DNA from: Pseudoalteromonas aliena SW19 | GTDB taxonomy: Bacteria > Pseudomonadota > Gammaproteobacteria > Enterobacterales > Alteromonadaceae | Assembly: GCF_014905615.1 (NCBI RefSeq) | Contig: NZ_AQGU01000022.1 | Coordinates: forward strand, 62,001 to 126,000 | Direction of reading: 5' to 3' | DNA length: 64,000 nucleotides | Shown: positions 54,269 to 64,000 of the stretch, piece after piece | Layout: every line of letters begins with the position of its first letter | How positions within the stretch are numbered: position 1 is the first letter of the stretch | Notes under the pieces: generated by a model | Databases searched by the model: none | Told to the model about the DNA's origin: nothing | What the model saw: only the letters and a program-made list of their open reading frames with translations | Position numbers and translations under genes: made by a program

Positions 54269-55972
54269 ATGGTTAATAAAAAGCGGATAGCACATTATTA
54301 TATTAGCTTAAGTATTTTAAGCTTTTTTATTCCCAACGCATTAGCGCAAACTAATGCTGATAGCGGCTGCCCAATTGAAAAATTAAAAAACTCTGATGAT
54401 AACAATTTACGTCGTCAGCTAAACGATAATACAATCCTTATTGCAGCCAAGCCCGGCGCAAAGATTGCAACCATTTCGCTTAAGCAACTCAATGTATTTA
54501 ATACTGAATTAGAAGCTGAAAATAATGCACTGTTTCGCTTTGCAAACCGCGCTCATATACAAACAGAGCCTGAGGTAATTACAAACTTATTGCTATTTAC
54601 TGAAGGCGATAAATACGATGCTAAAAAACTGGCTGAATCAGAACGTCTTCTTAGAAAAGAAGGCTATTTGTATGACGCTCAAATCAGCGCAACTGAAAAC
54701 TGCGATGGCGACATTAATGTAAACGTAGTGACCCGTGATTTATGGACTTTATTACCCGAAGTAAATTTTAGCCGTAGTGGTGGTGAAAATAAATCGAGTA
54801 TAGGTTTTAGAGAATCAAACCTGTTTGGTTGGGGTAAACGTTTGTCGTTTTCGCGTACCACAGACAGTGACCGCAATGGTTATTTATTTGTGTATGATGA
54901 TCCTAACATTTTTTCTAGCCGATACCGTGGCCGATTAGAATATGCCGATAATAGTGATGGAAAACGTCATTTGCTCGAACTAACCTACCCGTTTTATGCG
55001 ATAGATACACCTTTTAGTTATGGTATTTTAAGTTACTCTGAGCAGCGCGAAGAGTCGCTATATCGAAGAGGGGAAGAGTTTAGTGAATTTGATCAAACAA
55101 CCGATTTAAATAGCGCATACATAGGCCATTCTAAAACACTAAATAATAATTGGACCCAGCGCATAAGCTTAGGCTACGTAGATGAGCAGCATACATTTAA
55201 AGCAATAGACACAACCTTTGCGCCGTTAGCAAAAAACAGAAGCTTAAGTTACCCTTACATCAGCGGTCATTGGTTTGAAGATAACTTTATAAAAGTGCGC
55301 AACTTCGACAGTATCTATCGTACTGAAGATTTAAACCTAGGCTGGAATGTTAAAGCTTTACTTGGTTATTCAGATGAGTCACTGAGCGATGATGACAGCC
55401 GCGCTGTCTATTCTTTTAGTTTCAAAAAAGCACACTTTACTGGCGATAATACGCTATGGCGTTTTAATACCGATATTGAAGGTTATTGGAATAAAGAAGA
55501 TAAACAACTCGAAAACTTTAAAGCCACCAGCCAAATTCAATATTATTTAAATACCAGTATTGATGAGTCTTGGTATATAAAAGGACGCTTGCAGTATGCA
55601 AAAAACCTCACTGCTGATCAGCAACTTACTTTAGGCGGTGAAACTGGACTGCGCGGTTATCCAATGGATTATCAACACGGTGATCGTAGCTTTTTATTCA
55701 GCTTAGAAAAGCGTTATTACTGGGAATACGATCTGCTTCAGCTATTTAAAGTCGGTGGTGCTGGATTTCTCGATATAGGGCGAGCATGGTTTAACGGTAA
55801 AAATAATGGCGAAAATAATCACGTGCTAAAAAATGTAGGCGTGGGTCTACGCCTTGCGCCAAGCAGAGCCAATGCAGGCACCATGATCCACATTGATGTA
55901 GCAGCTCCCCTTGACAGTGACGGCGATGCAGACTCAGTACAATGGTTAGTCAATGTAAAAAAATCGTTTTAG
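54269..55972 (+). CDS. Omp85/BamA-superfamily outer membrane protein
   Basis: A 567-residue exported protein with signal peptide (ending NALA|QT). A POTRA-like segment (about 75-150; VITNLLLFTEGDKYDAKKLAESERLLRKEGYLYDAQI, split) is followed by a 16-strand barrel (about 165-567) with GLRGYPM at the conserved L6 RGF-type position. The terminal residue is Phe. Unlike BamA there is only one POTRA and no skp/lpxD context. It may be a TamA-like or ShlB-type transporter or a surface antigen; which one cannot be settled from sequence alone. Monocistronic, RBS AAGAG. Confidence 0.8.
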   Translation: MVNKKRIAHYYISLSILSFFIPNALAQTNADSGCPIEKLKNSDDNNLRRQLNDNTILIAAKPGAKIATISLKQLNVFNTELEAENNALFRFANRAHIQTEPEVITNLLLFTEGDKYDAKKLAESERLLRKEGYLYDAQISATENCDGDINVNVVTRDLWTLLPEVNFSRSGGENKSSIGFRESNLFGWGKRLSFSRTTDSDRNGYLFVYDDPNIFSSRYRGRLEYADNSDGKRHLLELTYPFYAIDTPFSYGILSYSEQREESLYRRGEEFSEFDQTTDLNSAYIGHSKTLNNNWTQRISLGYVDEQHTFKAIDTTFAPLAKNRSLSYPYISGHWFEDNFIKVRNFDSIYRTEDLNLGWNVKALLGYSDESLSDDDSRAVYSFSFKKAHFTGDNTLWRFNTDIEGYWNKEDKQLENFKATSQIQYYLNTSIDESWYIKGRLQYAKNLTADQQLTLGGETGLRGYPMDYQHGDRSFLFSLEKRYYWEYDLLQLFKVGGAGFLDIGRAWFNGKNNGENNHVLKNVGVGLRLAPSRANAGTMIHIDVAAPLDSDGDADSVQWLVNVKKSF

Positions 55973-56124
55973 ATAGCCAAAAAATCGGCATAAGTATTAG
56001 CAATTTAACGAATTAAATCACCCTATATTTAAGTTGATAGTTACACGAAATAACTATTTCGTTGCATACTAAGACGTTAAACTATCTACTTAATTAATGC
56101 TTATAATTGATTTGAGAGCGTATT

Positions 56125-56697
56125 TTGGAACCGTTAGAAATTTTAGAGTTATTTGGCACGCAATATAAGCTCATTGTAACCTTAATAGCCTTATTGCTTT
56201 TTCCTGTGTTATTAAAGCTGACAAAAAAATTACTCGAAAAGGCAATTAAGGGTAAAGTCGATATACATCGTAAATACCGTGCAGAACTCCTGTTAAAAAT
56301 TATACTTGCCATTGTAATGCTCTGTTTAGTACTAGTGTTTTGGGGTATTGAGTTGCGTGGCTTACTTGTTCTTGGCTCTTCATTGTTTGCTATGCTAGGT
56401 GTGGCGCTTTTTGCTGCATGGTCGTTATTAAGTAATCTTACTGCATTTTTGTTAATGTTTATTCAAAACGATTGTCGCGTTGGCTATTGGGTGCGAATTA
56501 TTGATGGTGCTAATCATGTGGAAGGCCGGATTGTAGAAATGGGCTTAATGAACGTTGTACTGGAGCACATTGACGGGCACCGTGTTATTTATCCTAATAA
56601 CCTTTTTGTAACTCGTCCCGTACTGGTTTTAAATAAACAACCCAAACCAACAAAAACACCTGTTATAAAACGTATTATTGGCCCTAAAAAACCCTAA
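56125..56697 (+). CDS. Small MscS-domain membrane protein
   Basis: A 190-residue protein with three hydrophobic segments (about 14-35, 52-75 and 80-115) and a shortened MscS beta domain (DCRVGYWVRIIDGANHVEGRIVEMGLMNVVLEHIDGHRVIYPNNLFVTRPVLVLN, split over about 118-172). The C-terminal alpha/beta domain of MscS is missing, so channel gating may differ. The start is a TTG with GAGAG six bases upstream. It could be a mechanosensitive channel or a related regulatory protein. Confidence 0.78.
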   Translation: MEPLEILELFGTQYKLIVTLIALLLFPVLLKLTKKLLEKAIKGKVDIHRKYRAELLLKIILAIVMLCLVLVFWGIELRGLLVLGSSLFAMLGVALFAAWSLLSNLTAFLLMFIQNDCRVGYWVRIIDGANHVEGRIVEMGLMNVVLEHIDGHRVIYPNNLFVTRPVLVLNKQPKPTKTPVIKRIIGPKKP

Positions 56698-56715
56698 ATT
56701 AAAACCTGCACATAC

Positions 56716-56753
56716 AAAAAAGCCGCTTTAGTCGTCACTAAAACGGCTTTTTA
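56716..56753. terminator. Bidirectional terminator
   Basis: The stem AAAAAGCCG/CGGCTTTTT with a further inner TTTAGT/ACTAAA stem (loop CGTC) lies between the MscS-like gene (+) and the aspartoacylase-like gene (-). Confidence 0.86.
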
Positions 56754-56757
56754 TAAA

Positions 56758-57816
56758 TTAATTATTTAGCTCAGCTGTTTTTAGCTCGTCATCTAAATCA
56801 TTGATTTCGTCTATGAAGCTCTCTAACTGCTGCTCTACTAAACTATTATCACTAGCAAAATAAGCAAGATGAAATACTGCATCCCCCTCATTTACCAATG
56901 GCATCGTTTGCTGACCAATAACAATACCGCCTTTAGGCGCTAAAAGCTCAAGCTCTGAATCACCTAATGGGTTACTAATATAAGCAAGTACCTGACCCTT
57001 GACTACACGTTCACCTAACGACACTTGTGCACGTACAATGCCATCAACTTCAGCGCGTATCCAACTAGTCGAGCCAGCAATAATAGGATCTGGTAATTTT
57101 TTAGGACGCTTGCCACGGATCATTTTTAAATGACGCATAACATAATCAACACCCTGCACACCGGCTGCAATAGCAATAGGGTCAAAGCGCAGTGCCTCAC
57201 CCGCTTCATAAGTTATAACAGGTATACCTAAGTTTGCAGCTTCACTACGCAATGAACCATTTCGTAATGAGGCATCAATAACCGCTGGCGTGCCAAAGGC
57301 CTTAGCCATATCGGCAGTTGCTTGATCTGCTAAATTAGCGCGAATTTGCGGTAAGTTAGTTCGGTGAATAGCCCCCGTATGTAAGTCAATAATATGCGTG
57401 CAATGCACGGCTACTTTATTAAAAAACATATACGCCATTCGCCCAGCAAGCGAGCCTCGCTCAGAACCAGGAAAACTACGGTTCATATCGCGTCTGTCTG
57501 GTAAGTAACGCGACTTGTGAATAAAACCAAACACATTAACAATGGGCACAGCTATCAACGTGCCACGTAGCTGACTAGGATCTATTTTAGCAAGTAACTG
57601 GCGCACAACTTCAACGCCATTTAATTCATCGCCATGAATAGCAGCACAGACCATTAGCACAGGCCCTTCCATCACACCGTTAACCACCTCGATTGGAATA
57701 TTAAGAGGTGAATGGGTGTAAAGTTTAGCTGCCTCCAAGGCAAGTGTTTTACGCTCACCTACGCCAATGCTTTCACCTAATAAAGTGAAAGGGCGGTTAA
57801 TTTTAACCTTTGCCAC
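56758..57816 (-). CDS. AstE/AspA-type succinylglutamate desuccinylase/aspartoacylase family protein
   Basis: A zinc-dependent M14-like hydrolase of about 352 residues. The metal ligands sit in [14 protein letters not shown] (H-x-x-E) and IIDLHTG. A C-terminal biotinyl-like beta domain (about 265-330, [21 protein letters not shown]) is present. The start was placed at a GTG (57816) with AAGGA upstream; the frame extends to 57861 but this would overlap rimK by 59 bases. It overlaps the end of rimK by 14 bases. It may trim or remove amino acid residues added by RimK. The exact bond is inferred, not shown. Confidence 0.78.
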   Translation of the reverse strand: MAKVKINRPFTLLGESIGVGERKTLALEAAKLYTHSPLNIPIEVVNGVMEGPVLMVCAAIHGDELNGVEVVRQLLAKIDPSQLRGTLIAVPIVNVFGFIHKSRYLPDRRDMNRSFPGSERGSLAGRMAYMFFNKVAVHCTHIIDLHTGAIHRTNLPQIRANLADQATADMAKAFGTPAVIDASLRNGSLRSEAANLGIPVITYEAGEALRFDPIAIAAGVQGVDYVMRHLKMIRGKRPKKLPDPIIAGSTSWIRAEVDGIVRAQVSLGERVVKGQVLAYISNPLGDSELELLAPKGGIVIGQQTMPLVNEGDAVFHLAYFASDNSLVEQQLESFIDEINDLDDELKTAELNN

Positions 57817-58708
57817 GTGTTGCCGTTCCTTTACTTGAAGCATTTTTTTCGATGAAGTCAATCACCATGCCCGCAATATCTTTACCTGTCGCTATTTCAA
57901 TACCTTCAAGACCTGGTGATGAGTTTACTTCCATCACAAGTGGACCACGCGACGAACGAAGTAAATCGACACCTGCTACGTTTAAGCCCATTGACTTAGC
58001 TGCAGCAACTGCTGTTTTGCGCTCTTCTGGAGTAATGCGAACTAATGTAGCACTACCACCACGGTGAAGGTTTGAACGGAACTCACCTTCTTGTGCTTGG
58101 CGTTTCATTGCTGCAATAACTTTGTCACCTAAAACGAAACAGCGAATATCTGCACCACCCGCTTCTTTAATGTATTCTTGCACCATAATATTGGCTTTTA
58201 AGCCCATGAATGCTTCAATAACACTTTCTGCCGCTTTACGCGTTTCCGCAAGAACAACGCCGATACCTTGAGTGCCCTCAAGTAATTTTATAACTACTGG
58301 TGCGCCCCCCACCATTTCAAGTAAGTCTTTTACATCATCTGGCTTACTAGCAAAACCTGTCACTGGCATACCCACACCCTTGCGTGACAAAAGCTGCAGA
58401 GAACGTAATTTATCGCGTGAACGGGAAATAGCCACAGATTCATTTACAGGGTACACGCCCATCATTTCAAACTGACGTAAGACAGAGCAGCCATAAAAAG
58501 TCACAGATGCACCAATACGTGGAACTATTGCATCAAAATCTTTTAGATTTTCACCACGGTAGTGAATTTCTGGCTGCTCTGAGTTTATGTTCATATAACA
58601 ACGTAATGCATCGATCACTTTAACTTCGTGCCCGCGTGCTTCTGCCGCTTCAATTAAACGGCGTGTTGAATATAATTTTTTGTTACGAGATAAAATACCA
58701 ATTTTCAT
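57803..58708 (-). CDS. rimK: RimK-type alpha-L-glutamate ligase
   Basis: RimK adds glutamate residues to the C-terminus of ribosomal protein S6 using ATP. The 301-residue ATP-grasp protein opens [22 protein letters not shown] and has the glycine-rich ATP loop [14 protein letters not shown], the [21 protein letters not shown] motif and the metal-binding [15 protein letters not shown] end. The start was set at 58708; a longer frame from 58738 adds ten residues without RimK similarity. It lies between rimB-like and aspartoacylase-like genes. Confidence 0.93.
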   Translation of the reverse strand: MKIGILSRNKKLYSTRRLIEAAEARGHEVKVIDALRCYMNINSEQPEIHYRGENLKDFDAIVPRIGASVTFYGCSVLRQFEMMGVYPVNESVAISRSRDKLRSLQLLSRKGVGMPVTGFASKPDDVKDLLEMVGGAPVVIKLLEGTQGIGVVLAETRKAAESVIEAFMGLKANIMVQEYIKEAGGADIRCFVLGDKVIAAMKRQAQEGEFRSNLHRGGSATLVRITPEERKTAVAAAKSMGLNVAGVDLLRSSRGPLVMEVNSSPGLEGIEIATGKDIAGMVIDFIEKNASSKGTATRGKG

Positions 58709-58780
58709 AGTTAAAACCTTAACTAAGTTGTATAGCATTAACTTTTCAGATTTTTATTACCAATCTAAAAACTCAATACT

Positions 58781-59203
58781 TTATAATAAATGAGATAAAG
58801 CTGGGTCAACGACTATGCGATTTTCCATGGCTGTACGCCCTAATAACATTCTAAACTTCATTGTTGAACGCTTCGTCAATGTAATTTCTATCGGCCAACT
58901 ATCGTTGCCTGCATGCAATGTTGTCTCTATAAAATAACGCAGTTCTCGCTGTCCACCTGAGCTAGTTACATATTTCTTTTTTTTAACTTTTACATTGCAG
59001 GTAACTTGCGTTTGCTCATCTTCTTGCAATGGTTGGGCTGTAAATTTAACCCATTTTTCTCCGTTAACTTCATATTCTTTAATATTAATTGCATGAATAC
59101 ATGAAGTACGGGCGCCGGTATCAATTTTAGCTTTTATTCGATCGATGCCAAGCTCTGGTAAACTTAGCCACTCACGCCAACCAACTGTTATCTTTGCTGT
59201 CAT
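58781..59203 (-). CDS. rimB: RimB-like retropepsin-fold protease (Zn_protease family)
   Basis: A 140-residue protein of the family annotated as ATP-dependent zinc protease, with retropepsin-like catalytic motif D28-T-G-A (IDTGARTSCIHA). GRTAMENRIVVDP forms the second flap region. In characterised systems RimB cleaves poly-alpha-glutamate tails made by RimK. It is the first gene of the rimB-rimK-aspartoacylase unit, with 72 bases to rimK. AAGGG precedes the ATG. Confidence 0.83.
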   Translation of the reverse strand: MTAKITVGWREWLSLPELGIDRIKAKIDTGARTSCIHAINIKEYEVNGEKWVKFTAQPLQEDEQTQVTCNVKVKKKKYVTSSGGQRELRYFIETTLHAGNDSWPIEITLTKRSTMKFRMLLGRTAMENRIVVDPALSHLL

Positions 59204-59488
59204 AAATGTGCCCTTATTAAAAAAGTGACTTATACGCTACAGGCCAAAAAACACCAACGAAATAAATTTATCTAGTCGATAAAACAATTTGATTGTTCTT
59301 TATTAGCAACTAGTTTAACAATACACACCCCACCTAAGAATTAAAAAACAGTAAAAACCTTTATGTGTATTTACTGCAAAATTTTAAGTAACAGCGATAA
59401 CTTATCTAAAAATATAGCTAACTTATATTACTTAAGTGGGTACACTATAGTTAACAGTATTAAAAATACACTATTATGAGAAATTAAT

Positions 59489-60460
59489 ATGATTAATGGC
59501 TTACTCCATGCCCTTGTGCTTGACGAAAAAGGTGGCGCTCGCGCTATAGAAAACAGCGATGAGCTGCATAACTGGAAGCCAGAACAAGGAAAGTTATGGG
59601 TACATATGGATTACAGTCAAAAGGAAGTTGTTAACTGGCTTAAAAACTGTGAGTTTTTAACTGATTATGAACTTGAATCGTTAACCGCAGATGAGACACG
59701 CCCCCGAATTACATCTGCAACTAACGGTCATATGCTATTTTTGCGTGGCATTAATTTAAACCCAGCACAAAGCCCAGAAGACATGGTGTCAATTCGTCTT
59801 TTTATTAACCAAGATATTGTGATCACCACACGTAAACGCCGCTTATTGTCAATACAAGACATTCTCACGACATTTCACACTAATACAGGCCCATGTAATA
59901 TTTCTGAGCTAGTATGTTCTATTACACAAAAACTAACCTCTCGCATGCAAAGCGTTATCGACTCACTAGATGAAACACTCGACGAGTTTGAAGAAGAAAT
60001 AGATGAGCCAAGTAAAAAGTTTGATAACCAAGGCCTATCACAATTACGTCGTCAAGCAATTGCCTTGAAACGTTATTTAAAACCGCAAAAAGAAGCCCTT
60101 AGTTCAATGGTCAATAATCACTACCCGTGGCTGTTAGATGACGATAAAGCAAAACTAAATGAGACTACAAACTTACTAATTCGCTACCTTGAGGAACTAG
60201 ACAGCTCCATTGAACGGGCGCAAATCATTCAGCAAACAATCACCAACCAAGTCTCTGAGCAGTTAAACCAACGAATGTATGTGATGTCGGTGGTGGCCGC
60301 ATTATTTTTACCTTTGGGCTTTTTAACCGGTCTTTTAGGTGTAAACGTAGGAGGAATACCGGGTACAGAGAGCCCCTATGCATTTACGCTATTTGTGGTG
60401 TTTTTAGTGGTCTTAACAGCGAGTATTGGTGTGTATTTCAAAAATAAAAAATGGCTATAA
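59489..60460 (+). CDS. zntB: CorA-family zinc transporter ZntB
   Basis: A 323-residue member of the CorA superfamily. A large cytoplasmic alpha/beta domain (about 1-255, ending in long helices) precedes two C-terminal membrane helices (about 262-282 and 297-318). The selectivity loop is GVNVGGIPG, characteristic of ZntB, where CorA has GMNF. ZntB transports Zn2+ driven by protons. The gene is isolated, with a strong bidirectional terminator. Confidence 0.92.
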   Translation: MINGLLHALVLDEKGGARAIENSDELHNWKPEQGKLWVHMDYSQKEVVNWLKNCEFLTDYELESLTADETRPRITSATNGHMLFLRGINLNPAQSPEDMVSIRLFINQDIVITTRKRRLLSIQDILTTFHTNTGPCNISELVCSITQKLTSRMQSVIDSLDETLDEFEEEIDEPSKKFDNQGLSQLRRQAIALKRYLKPQKEALSSMVNNHYPWLLDDDKAKLNETTNLLIRYLEELDSSIERAQIIQQTITNQVSEQLNQRMYVMSVVAALFLPLGFLTGLLGVNVGGIPGTESPYAFTLFVVFLVVLTASIGVYFKNKKWL

Positions 60461-60473
60461 TATCGATAAATTA

Positions 60474-60508
60474 AAAAAGGCGAGCATTTCACAATGCTCG
60501 CCTTTTTT
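60474..60508. terminator. Bidirectional terminator between zntB and rraB
   Basis: A long stem AAAAAAGGCGAGCATT/AATGCTCGCCTTTTTT around TCAC separates two convergent transcripts. Confidence 0.92.
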
Positions 60509-60520
60509 CATACGGTGGAG

Positions 60521-60856
60521 TTACTCCTGAAAGTAAGTCCCCCAACCGTCGTATTCTACTTCGCATTCAACGGCTAATTGCGCTAATTTATCAACGTCTT
60601 CCATAATAACGTCAACATCAAGCTCAGCTTCAACAACTATGTCAAAGCTCCAAATTTTACTGCCGTCTTCAAGCTCAAGCTCTGCTGGCTCTTCAACATC
60701 GTAACCTAATTTAAAAGCAGCAAGCGCTGCTTGCTCTAATTTAGGGAAATCTTCACACACAAAGTGATGCTCTACTTCATAAAGTATTTCAGGATCAGAC
60801 CCATCTTCAAGTAATGATGATACGATGTCTTCACTTATTTCACGCCAGTTTTCCAT
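60521..60856 (-). CDS. rraB: Ribonuclease E inhibitor RraB
   Basis: RraB binds the RNase E degradosome scaffold and lowers mRNA decay. The 111-residue acidic product (WREISEDIVSSLLEDGSDPE, HHFVCEDFPKLEQAALAAFKLGY, SFDIVVEAELDVDVI, EVEYDGWGTYFQ) is characteristic. Its ATG overlaps the plsC stop by one base (TAATG), so the two are coupled, an uncommon partner for rraB. Confidence 0.93.
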   Translation of the reverse strand: MENWREISEDIVSSLLEDGSDPEILYEVEHHFVCEDFPKLEQAALAAFKLGYDVEEPAELELEDGSKIWSFDIVVEAELDVDVIMEDVDKLAQLAVECEVEYDGWGTYFQE

Positions 60857-61590
60857 TATTTTTCTCTCACTTGAGCATCTAATTCAGTTATTTTAGCAGC
60901 CATAATACTGTGTACATTTTTGGCGTGCTCTCGCGCACCAATACTTTCATCAAGTGATATAGGCGCTAACATTTCTATATAAATTGTACCATTATCCCAA
61001 CGATTTAGCTCAATGGTTTTATGCGTTGTACTCATACATACAGGTACTATAGGCACATCTGCACTCATTGCTGTATGAAAAGCCCCTGTTTTAAAAGGTA
61101 ATAAACCACGTCCATAACTACGTGTACCTTCCGCAAAGACCCAAACAGATAGGCCATTTTTCTTTATCTTTTCAGCGGCTTTTGAAATTGTACCCGCAGC
61201 TTTAGAGCGATTTGATCGATCAATTAAAATATTACCTGACAACCAATACAGCTGACCAAAGAATGGAATCCATTTTAAACTTTTTTTACCTAAACTTACG
61301 CAGTTTTTTGGCACCATGGCTGGAATGGTAAATAAATCATAACTATTTTGATGATTAGCAACATAAACAGCTGGGCCTATGTCGGTGGCACTTTTATGAC
61401 GAGTTAAAACCAGTTTAACGCCAATCATTTTAGCCATTGAGCCAAACCAGCCCGCTATAATATGCACGTTATTAGGATGAAATGGCCTTACTAATGACAG
61501 TAGTAAGCCAAAAAAACAACTCAATAATATAAACAACAGCATAATAAAAATACGTATAACAGCTAACAAGTGGGCTTCTCCAAAAATCAA
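60856..61590 (-). CDS. plsC: 1-acyl-sn-glycerol-3-phosphate acyltransferase PlsC
   Basis: PlsC acylates lysophosphatidic acid to phosphatidic acid in the inner membrane. The 244-residue protein has an N-terminal membrane anchor (about 10-32), the catalytic H80-x4-D85 motif (NHQNSYDLF) and the substrate-binding FAEGTRSYGRG. PVCMSTTHKT-type segments follow. It lies upstream of rraB and downstream of parC on the same strand, with a terminator between parC and plsC. Confidence 0.92.
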   Translation of the reverse strand: MIFGEAHLLAVIRIFIMLLFILLSCFFGLLLSLVRPFHPNNVHIIAGWFGSMAKMIGVKLVLTRHKSATDIGPAVYVANHQNSYDLFTIPAMVPKNCVSLGKKSLKWIPFFGQLYWLSGNILIDRSNRSKAAGTISKAAEKIKKNGLSVWVFAEGTRSYGRGLLPFKTGAFHTAMSADVPIVPVCMSTTHKTIELNRWDNGTIYIEMLAPISLDESIGAREHAKNVHSIMAAKITELDAQVREK

Positions 61591-61675
61591 TTATGAGTAT
61601 TATAGCGTTATTTTGTGACACAAACGAGACTATAGCGCACAACTGTACGCTGAAAGATTTAAGTCCTTTATTTTA

Positions 61676-61711
61676 AAACAAAAACGACCTGCAAATGCAG
61701 GCCGTTTTTAT
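61676..61711 (-). terminator. Terminator of parC
   Basis: The stem AAAACG-CCTGC/GCAGG-CGTTTT (single mismatched bases within) is flanked by A- and T-runs, about 20 bases after the parC stop at 61732. Confidence 0.8.
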
Positions 61712-61731
61712 TTATACAAAAAAGTGATTGG

Positions 61732-64000
61732 CTACTCTTCGCTAATAACGTCTATTCGTTCATCATCTTGAGGAGTTAGCTCTACAACAGCCTCATCAAC
61801 ACGTTGCAAGCCGCGTGGTAACTTATTACCTCTACGGCCCCGCTCACCATGATAATGCTCTAAATCGCTTGGTTTAAGTGTTAATTTTCGTTTACCGGCA
61901 TGAAGCGTTACACTACTTCCTTCTGGTACAACAGCCAATACTTTTACAAATTCTTCGCGAGCTTGGACTTTAGCCCCTGGAATAGAAATTATTTTATTAC
62001 CCTTACCTTTACCTAATTTTGGTAAGTCGCGTAATGGGAATAAGAGCATTCGACCTTCGTTAGAAATAGCCATACAGTAATCACTTGCTACATCGTTTAC
62101 TCTTATTGGTGAAAGTAATATTCCACCTTTAGGAACACTGACCAGCGCTTTACCATTTTTATTTTTACTCACTAAATCTTTAAAATCAGTAATAAAGCCG
62201 TAGCCCGCATCTGACGCCATCAATAAGACTTGCTCATCTTCACTCATTACTACATGTTCAAAATTAGCGCCGGCGGTTAAATTAAAGCGTCCTGTCATCG
62301 GCTCACCTTGGCTACGTGCCGAAGGCAGGCTATGAGCATCGGTTGCAAACGCCCGTCCTGCTGAGTCTAAAAAGACCGCTGGTTGATTGCTCTTACCTTT
62401 TGCTGAAGCTCTAAAGCCATCACCAGAGCGATAACTTAACCCTTGTACATCTAAGTCATGGCCTTTACCAACGCGTGCCCAGCCTTTATCTGAGAGCACG
62501 ACAGTAACTGACTCTGAAGGTATTAAATCTTTTTCGTTAAGTGCTTTCGCTTCTGAACGCTCAATCACTGGCGAGCGGCGATCGTCACCATACATTTCAG
62601 CTGCTTCTTGAATTTCTTTTTTAAGCAGTGTTGACATACGACGTTCTGAACCCAAAATTTGCGCTAATTTATCACGCTCTTTGGCTAGTTCATCTTGCTC
62701 ACCGCGAATTTTAAATTCTTCAAGTTTTGCTAAATGACGAAGCTTTAATTCTAAAATCGCTTCCGCTTGCGTATCAGTTAAATCAAAGCGCTCCATTAAT
62801 ACAGGCTTTGGTTTATCTTCGCTGCGGATGATTTCAATAACTTCATCAATATTTAAAAAGGCGGCTAATAAACCCTCTAAAATATGTAGACGCGCTAATA
62901 CTTTATCTAAGCGATACTGCAAGCGGCGACGCACGGTTTCGCGTCTAAATATTAGCCACTCGCTTAAAATACAACGTAAGTCTTTAACTTGTGGACGACC
63001 ATCTAGTCCCAACATGTTTAAGTTTACACGGTAGTTTTTTTCTAAATCTGTGGTCGCAAACAAGTGCGCCATCAATGGCTCTGCTTTAATACGGTTAGAG
63101 CGCGGTATAATCACTATACGAGTTGGATTTTCGTGATCTGATTCATCACGTAAATCGGCAATCATGGGTAATTTTTTAGCGTTCATTTGCGCTGCAATTT
63201 GCTCAAGCACTTTACCACCAGAACATTGATGCGGAAGCGCTGTAATCACTATATCGCCATGTTCTTCGGTGTATACCGCTCGCATTTTGATAGACCCGCG
63301 ACCGGTTTTATATATTTTATGAATATCGGCTTTTGGGGTAATTATTTCAGCGTCGGTTGGATAATCTGGTGCATGTACAAGCTCAAGTAATTCTTCCAGC
63401 TCTGTTTTTGGTTTATCAAGCAATAAACAACATGCACTGGCGACTTCTCGTACGTTATGTGGCGGAATATCGGTTGCCATACCAACTGCAATACCGGTTA
63501 TACCGTTAAGTAAAATATGTGGTAAGCGAGAAGGCAGTACGACGGGCTCATCCATTGTGCCATCAAAGTTTGGTGTCCAATCGACTGTGCCTTGGCCAAG
63601 CTCTTTTAATAGTACTTCTGAAAATTTAGACAAACGCGCTTCTGTATAACGCATTGCAGCAAACGATTTAGGGTCATCTGCAGCGCCCCAGTTTCCTTGC
63701 CCGTCTACCAATGGGTAGCGATAGGAAAACGGCTGCGCCATCAATACCATCGCTTCGTAACAGGCGCTGTCGCCGTGTGGATGGTACTTACCGAGTACAT
63801 CACCCACTGTACGGGCTGATTTTTTATACTTAGCATTAGCTGATAAACCCAGTTCGCTCATCGCATAAATAATACGTCGCTGTACTGGTTTTAGGCCATC
63901 GCCTACATGCGGTAGAGCACGATCCATGATTACGTACATGGAATAGTTTAAATAAGCGTCTTCGGTAAAACGCCCCATAGTTTGTTGCTCAATTCCTTGC
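61732..64000 (-). CDS. parC: DNA topoisomerase IV subunit A, 5'-truncated by right edge
   Basis: ParC with ParE decatenates daughter chromosomes. The visible 755 codons include the catalytic tyrosine in [13 protein letters not shown]. The quinolone-resistance region [12 protein letters not shown] has the wild-type Ser and Glu. [14 protein letters not shown] and a C-terminal beta-pinwheel also appear ([27 protein letters not shown]). The frame stays open to the window end beyond the internal ATG at 63978 (QGIEQQT precedes it), so the true start lies outside. It has its own terminator. Confidence 0.96.
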   Translation of the reverse strand, partial: QGIEQQTMGRFTEDAYLNYSMYVIMDRALPHVGDGLKPVQRRIIYAMSELGLSANAKYKKSARTVGDVLGKYHPHGDSACYEAMVLMAQPFSYRYPLVDGQGNWGAADDPKSFAAMRYTEARLSKFSEVLLKELGQGTVDWTPNFDGTMDEPVVLPSRLPHILLNGITGIAVGMATDIPPHNVREVASACCLLLDKPKTELEELLELVHAPDYPTDAEIITPKADIHKIYKTGRGSIKMRAVYTEEHGDIVITALPHQCSGGKVLEQIAAQMNAKKLPMIADLRDESDHENPTRIVIIPRSNRIKAEPLMAHLFATTDLEKNYRVNLNMLGLDGRPQVKDLRCILSEWLIFRRETVRRRLQYRLDKVLARLHILEGLLAAFLNIDEVIEIIRSEDKPKPVLMERFDLTDTQAEAILELKLRHLAKLEEFKIRGEQDELAKERDKLAQILGSERRMSTLLKKEIQEAAEMYGDDRRSPVIERSEAKALNEKDLIPSESVTVVLSDKGWARVGKGHDLDVQGLSYRSGDGFRASAKGKSNQPAVFLDSAGRAFATDAHSLPSARSQGEPMTGRFNLTAGANFEHVVMSEDEQVLLMASDAGYGFITDFKDLVSKNKNGKALVSVPKGGILLSPIRVNDVASDYCMAISNEGRMLLFPLRDLPKLGKGKGNKIISIPGAKVQAREEFVKVLAVVPEGSSVTLHAGKRKLTLKPSDLEHYHGERGRRGNKLPRGLQRVDEAVVELTPQDDERIDVISEE

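Overview
The window comes from the chromosome of a marine gammaproteobacterium of the order Alteromonadales, most probably Pseudoalteromonas. The clues are roughly 40% GC, an alpha-amylase that closely resembles the cold-active enzyme of Pseudoalteromonas haloplanktis (including its C-terminal secretion domain), and many Enterobacteria-like gene orders (xerD-dsbC-recJ-prfB-lysS beside fldB, trmN6/srmB, hdfR/maoP, rarD-yigI-recQ). All product names rest on reading the translations, motifs and gene order. No database search was run.

Layout. 1-7.5 kb: the 5' part of alaS, recX, a membrane protein, ribA, a TPR/TonB-domain periplasmic protein, a small outer-membrane-like protein, a low-molecular-weight phosphatase, and a TonB / ECF sigma / membrane-anchored partner operon. 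7.6-12.3 kb is an AT-rich accessory island. It holds a compact three-gene operon of sce7726-type PD-(D/E)XK protein, sce7725/beta-family protein and zinc-ribbon RES-domain protein, then the decayed C-terminal remnant of a K+/H+ antiporter and about 0.8 kb of structured non-coding DNA. 12.3-20 kb: an AhpD-like/AraC pair, two unrecognised genes, and a set likely to act on peptidoglycan fragments (NhaC-type carrier, serine hydrolase lipoprotein, NamZ/DUF1343). 20-21.4 kb: REP-like tandem repeats, then four identical tRNA-Arg(ACG) genes, a decayed fifth copy and tRNA-Ser(GCT). 21.9-28.9 kb: lysS, prfB with its programmed frameshift, recJ, dsbC, xerD and divergent fldB.

28.9-40 kb: alpha-amylase, trmN6 and srmB, a BON lipoprotein, a chemoreceptor, an MscS channel, yaaA, tal and DUF3545. 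40-45.9 kb is a vitamin B12 acquisition/salvage operon in the order ATPase, permease, cobQ, cobO, btuF, with ung coupled at its end. It is preceded by a recognisable cobalamin riboswitch. 45.9-51.1 kb: porin, hdfR/maoP, a two-receiver diguanylate cyclase, rarD, yigI. 51.2-51.8 kb: two MITE-like elements abutting through one shared CTAG. 51.8-64 kb: recQ, a small conserved gene, an Omp85-family protein, a small MscS-like protein, a rimB-rimK-aspartoacylase operon, zntB, rraB and plsC, and parC running off the right edge.

Most of the window is vertically inherited housekeeping sequence. The strongest candidate for an under-described system is the three-gene cassette at 7664-10548. A nuclease-fold protein, a protein resembling phage beta protein and a probable NAD+-degrading RES protein are tightly packed inside a visibly foreign, decaying neighbourhood, which suggests a defence or toxin-type module.
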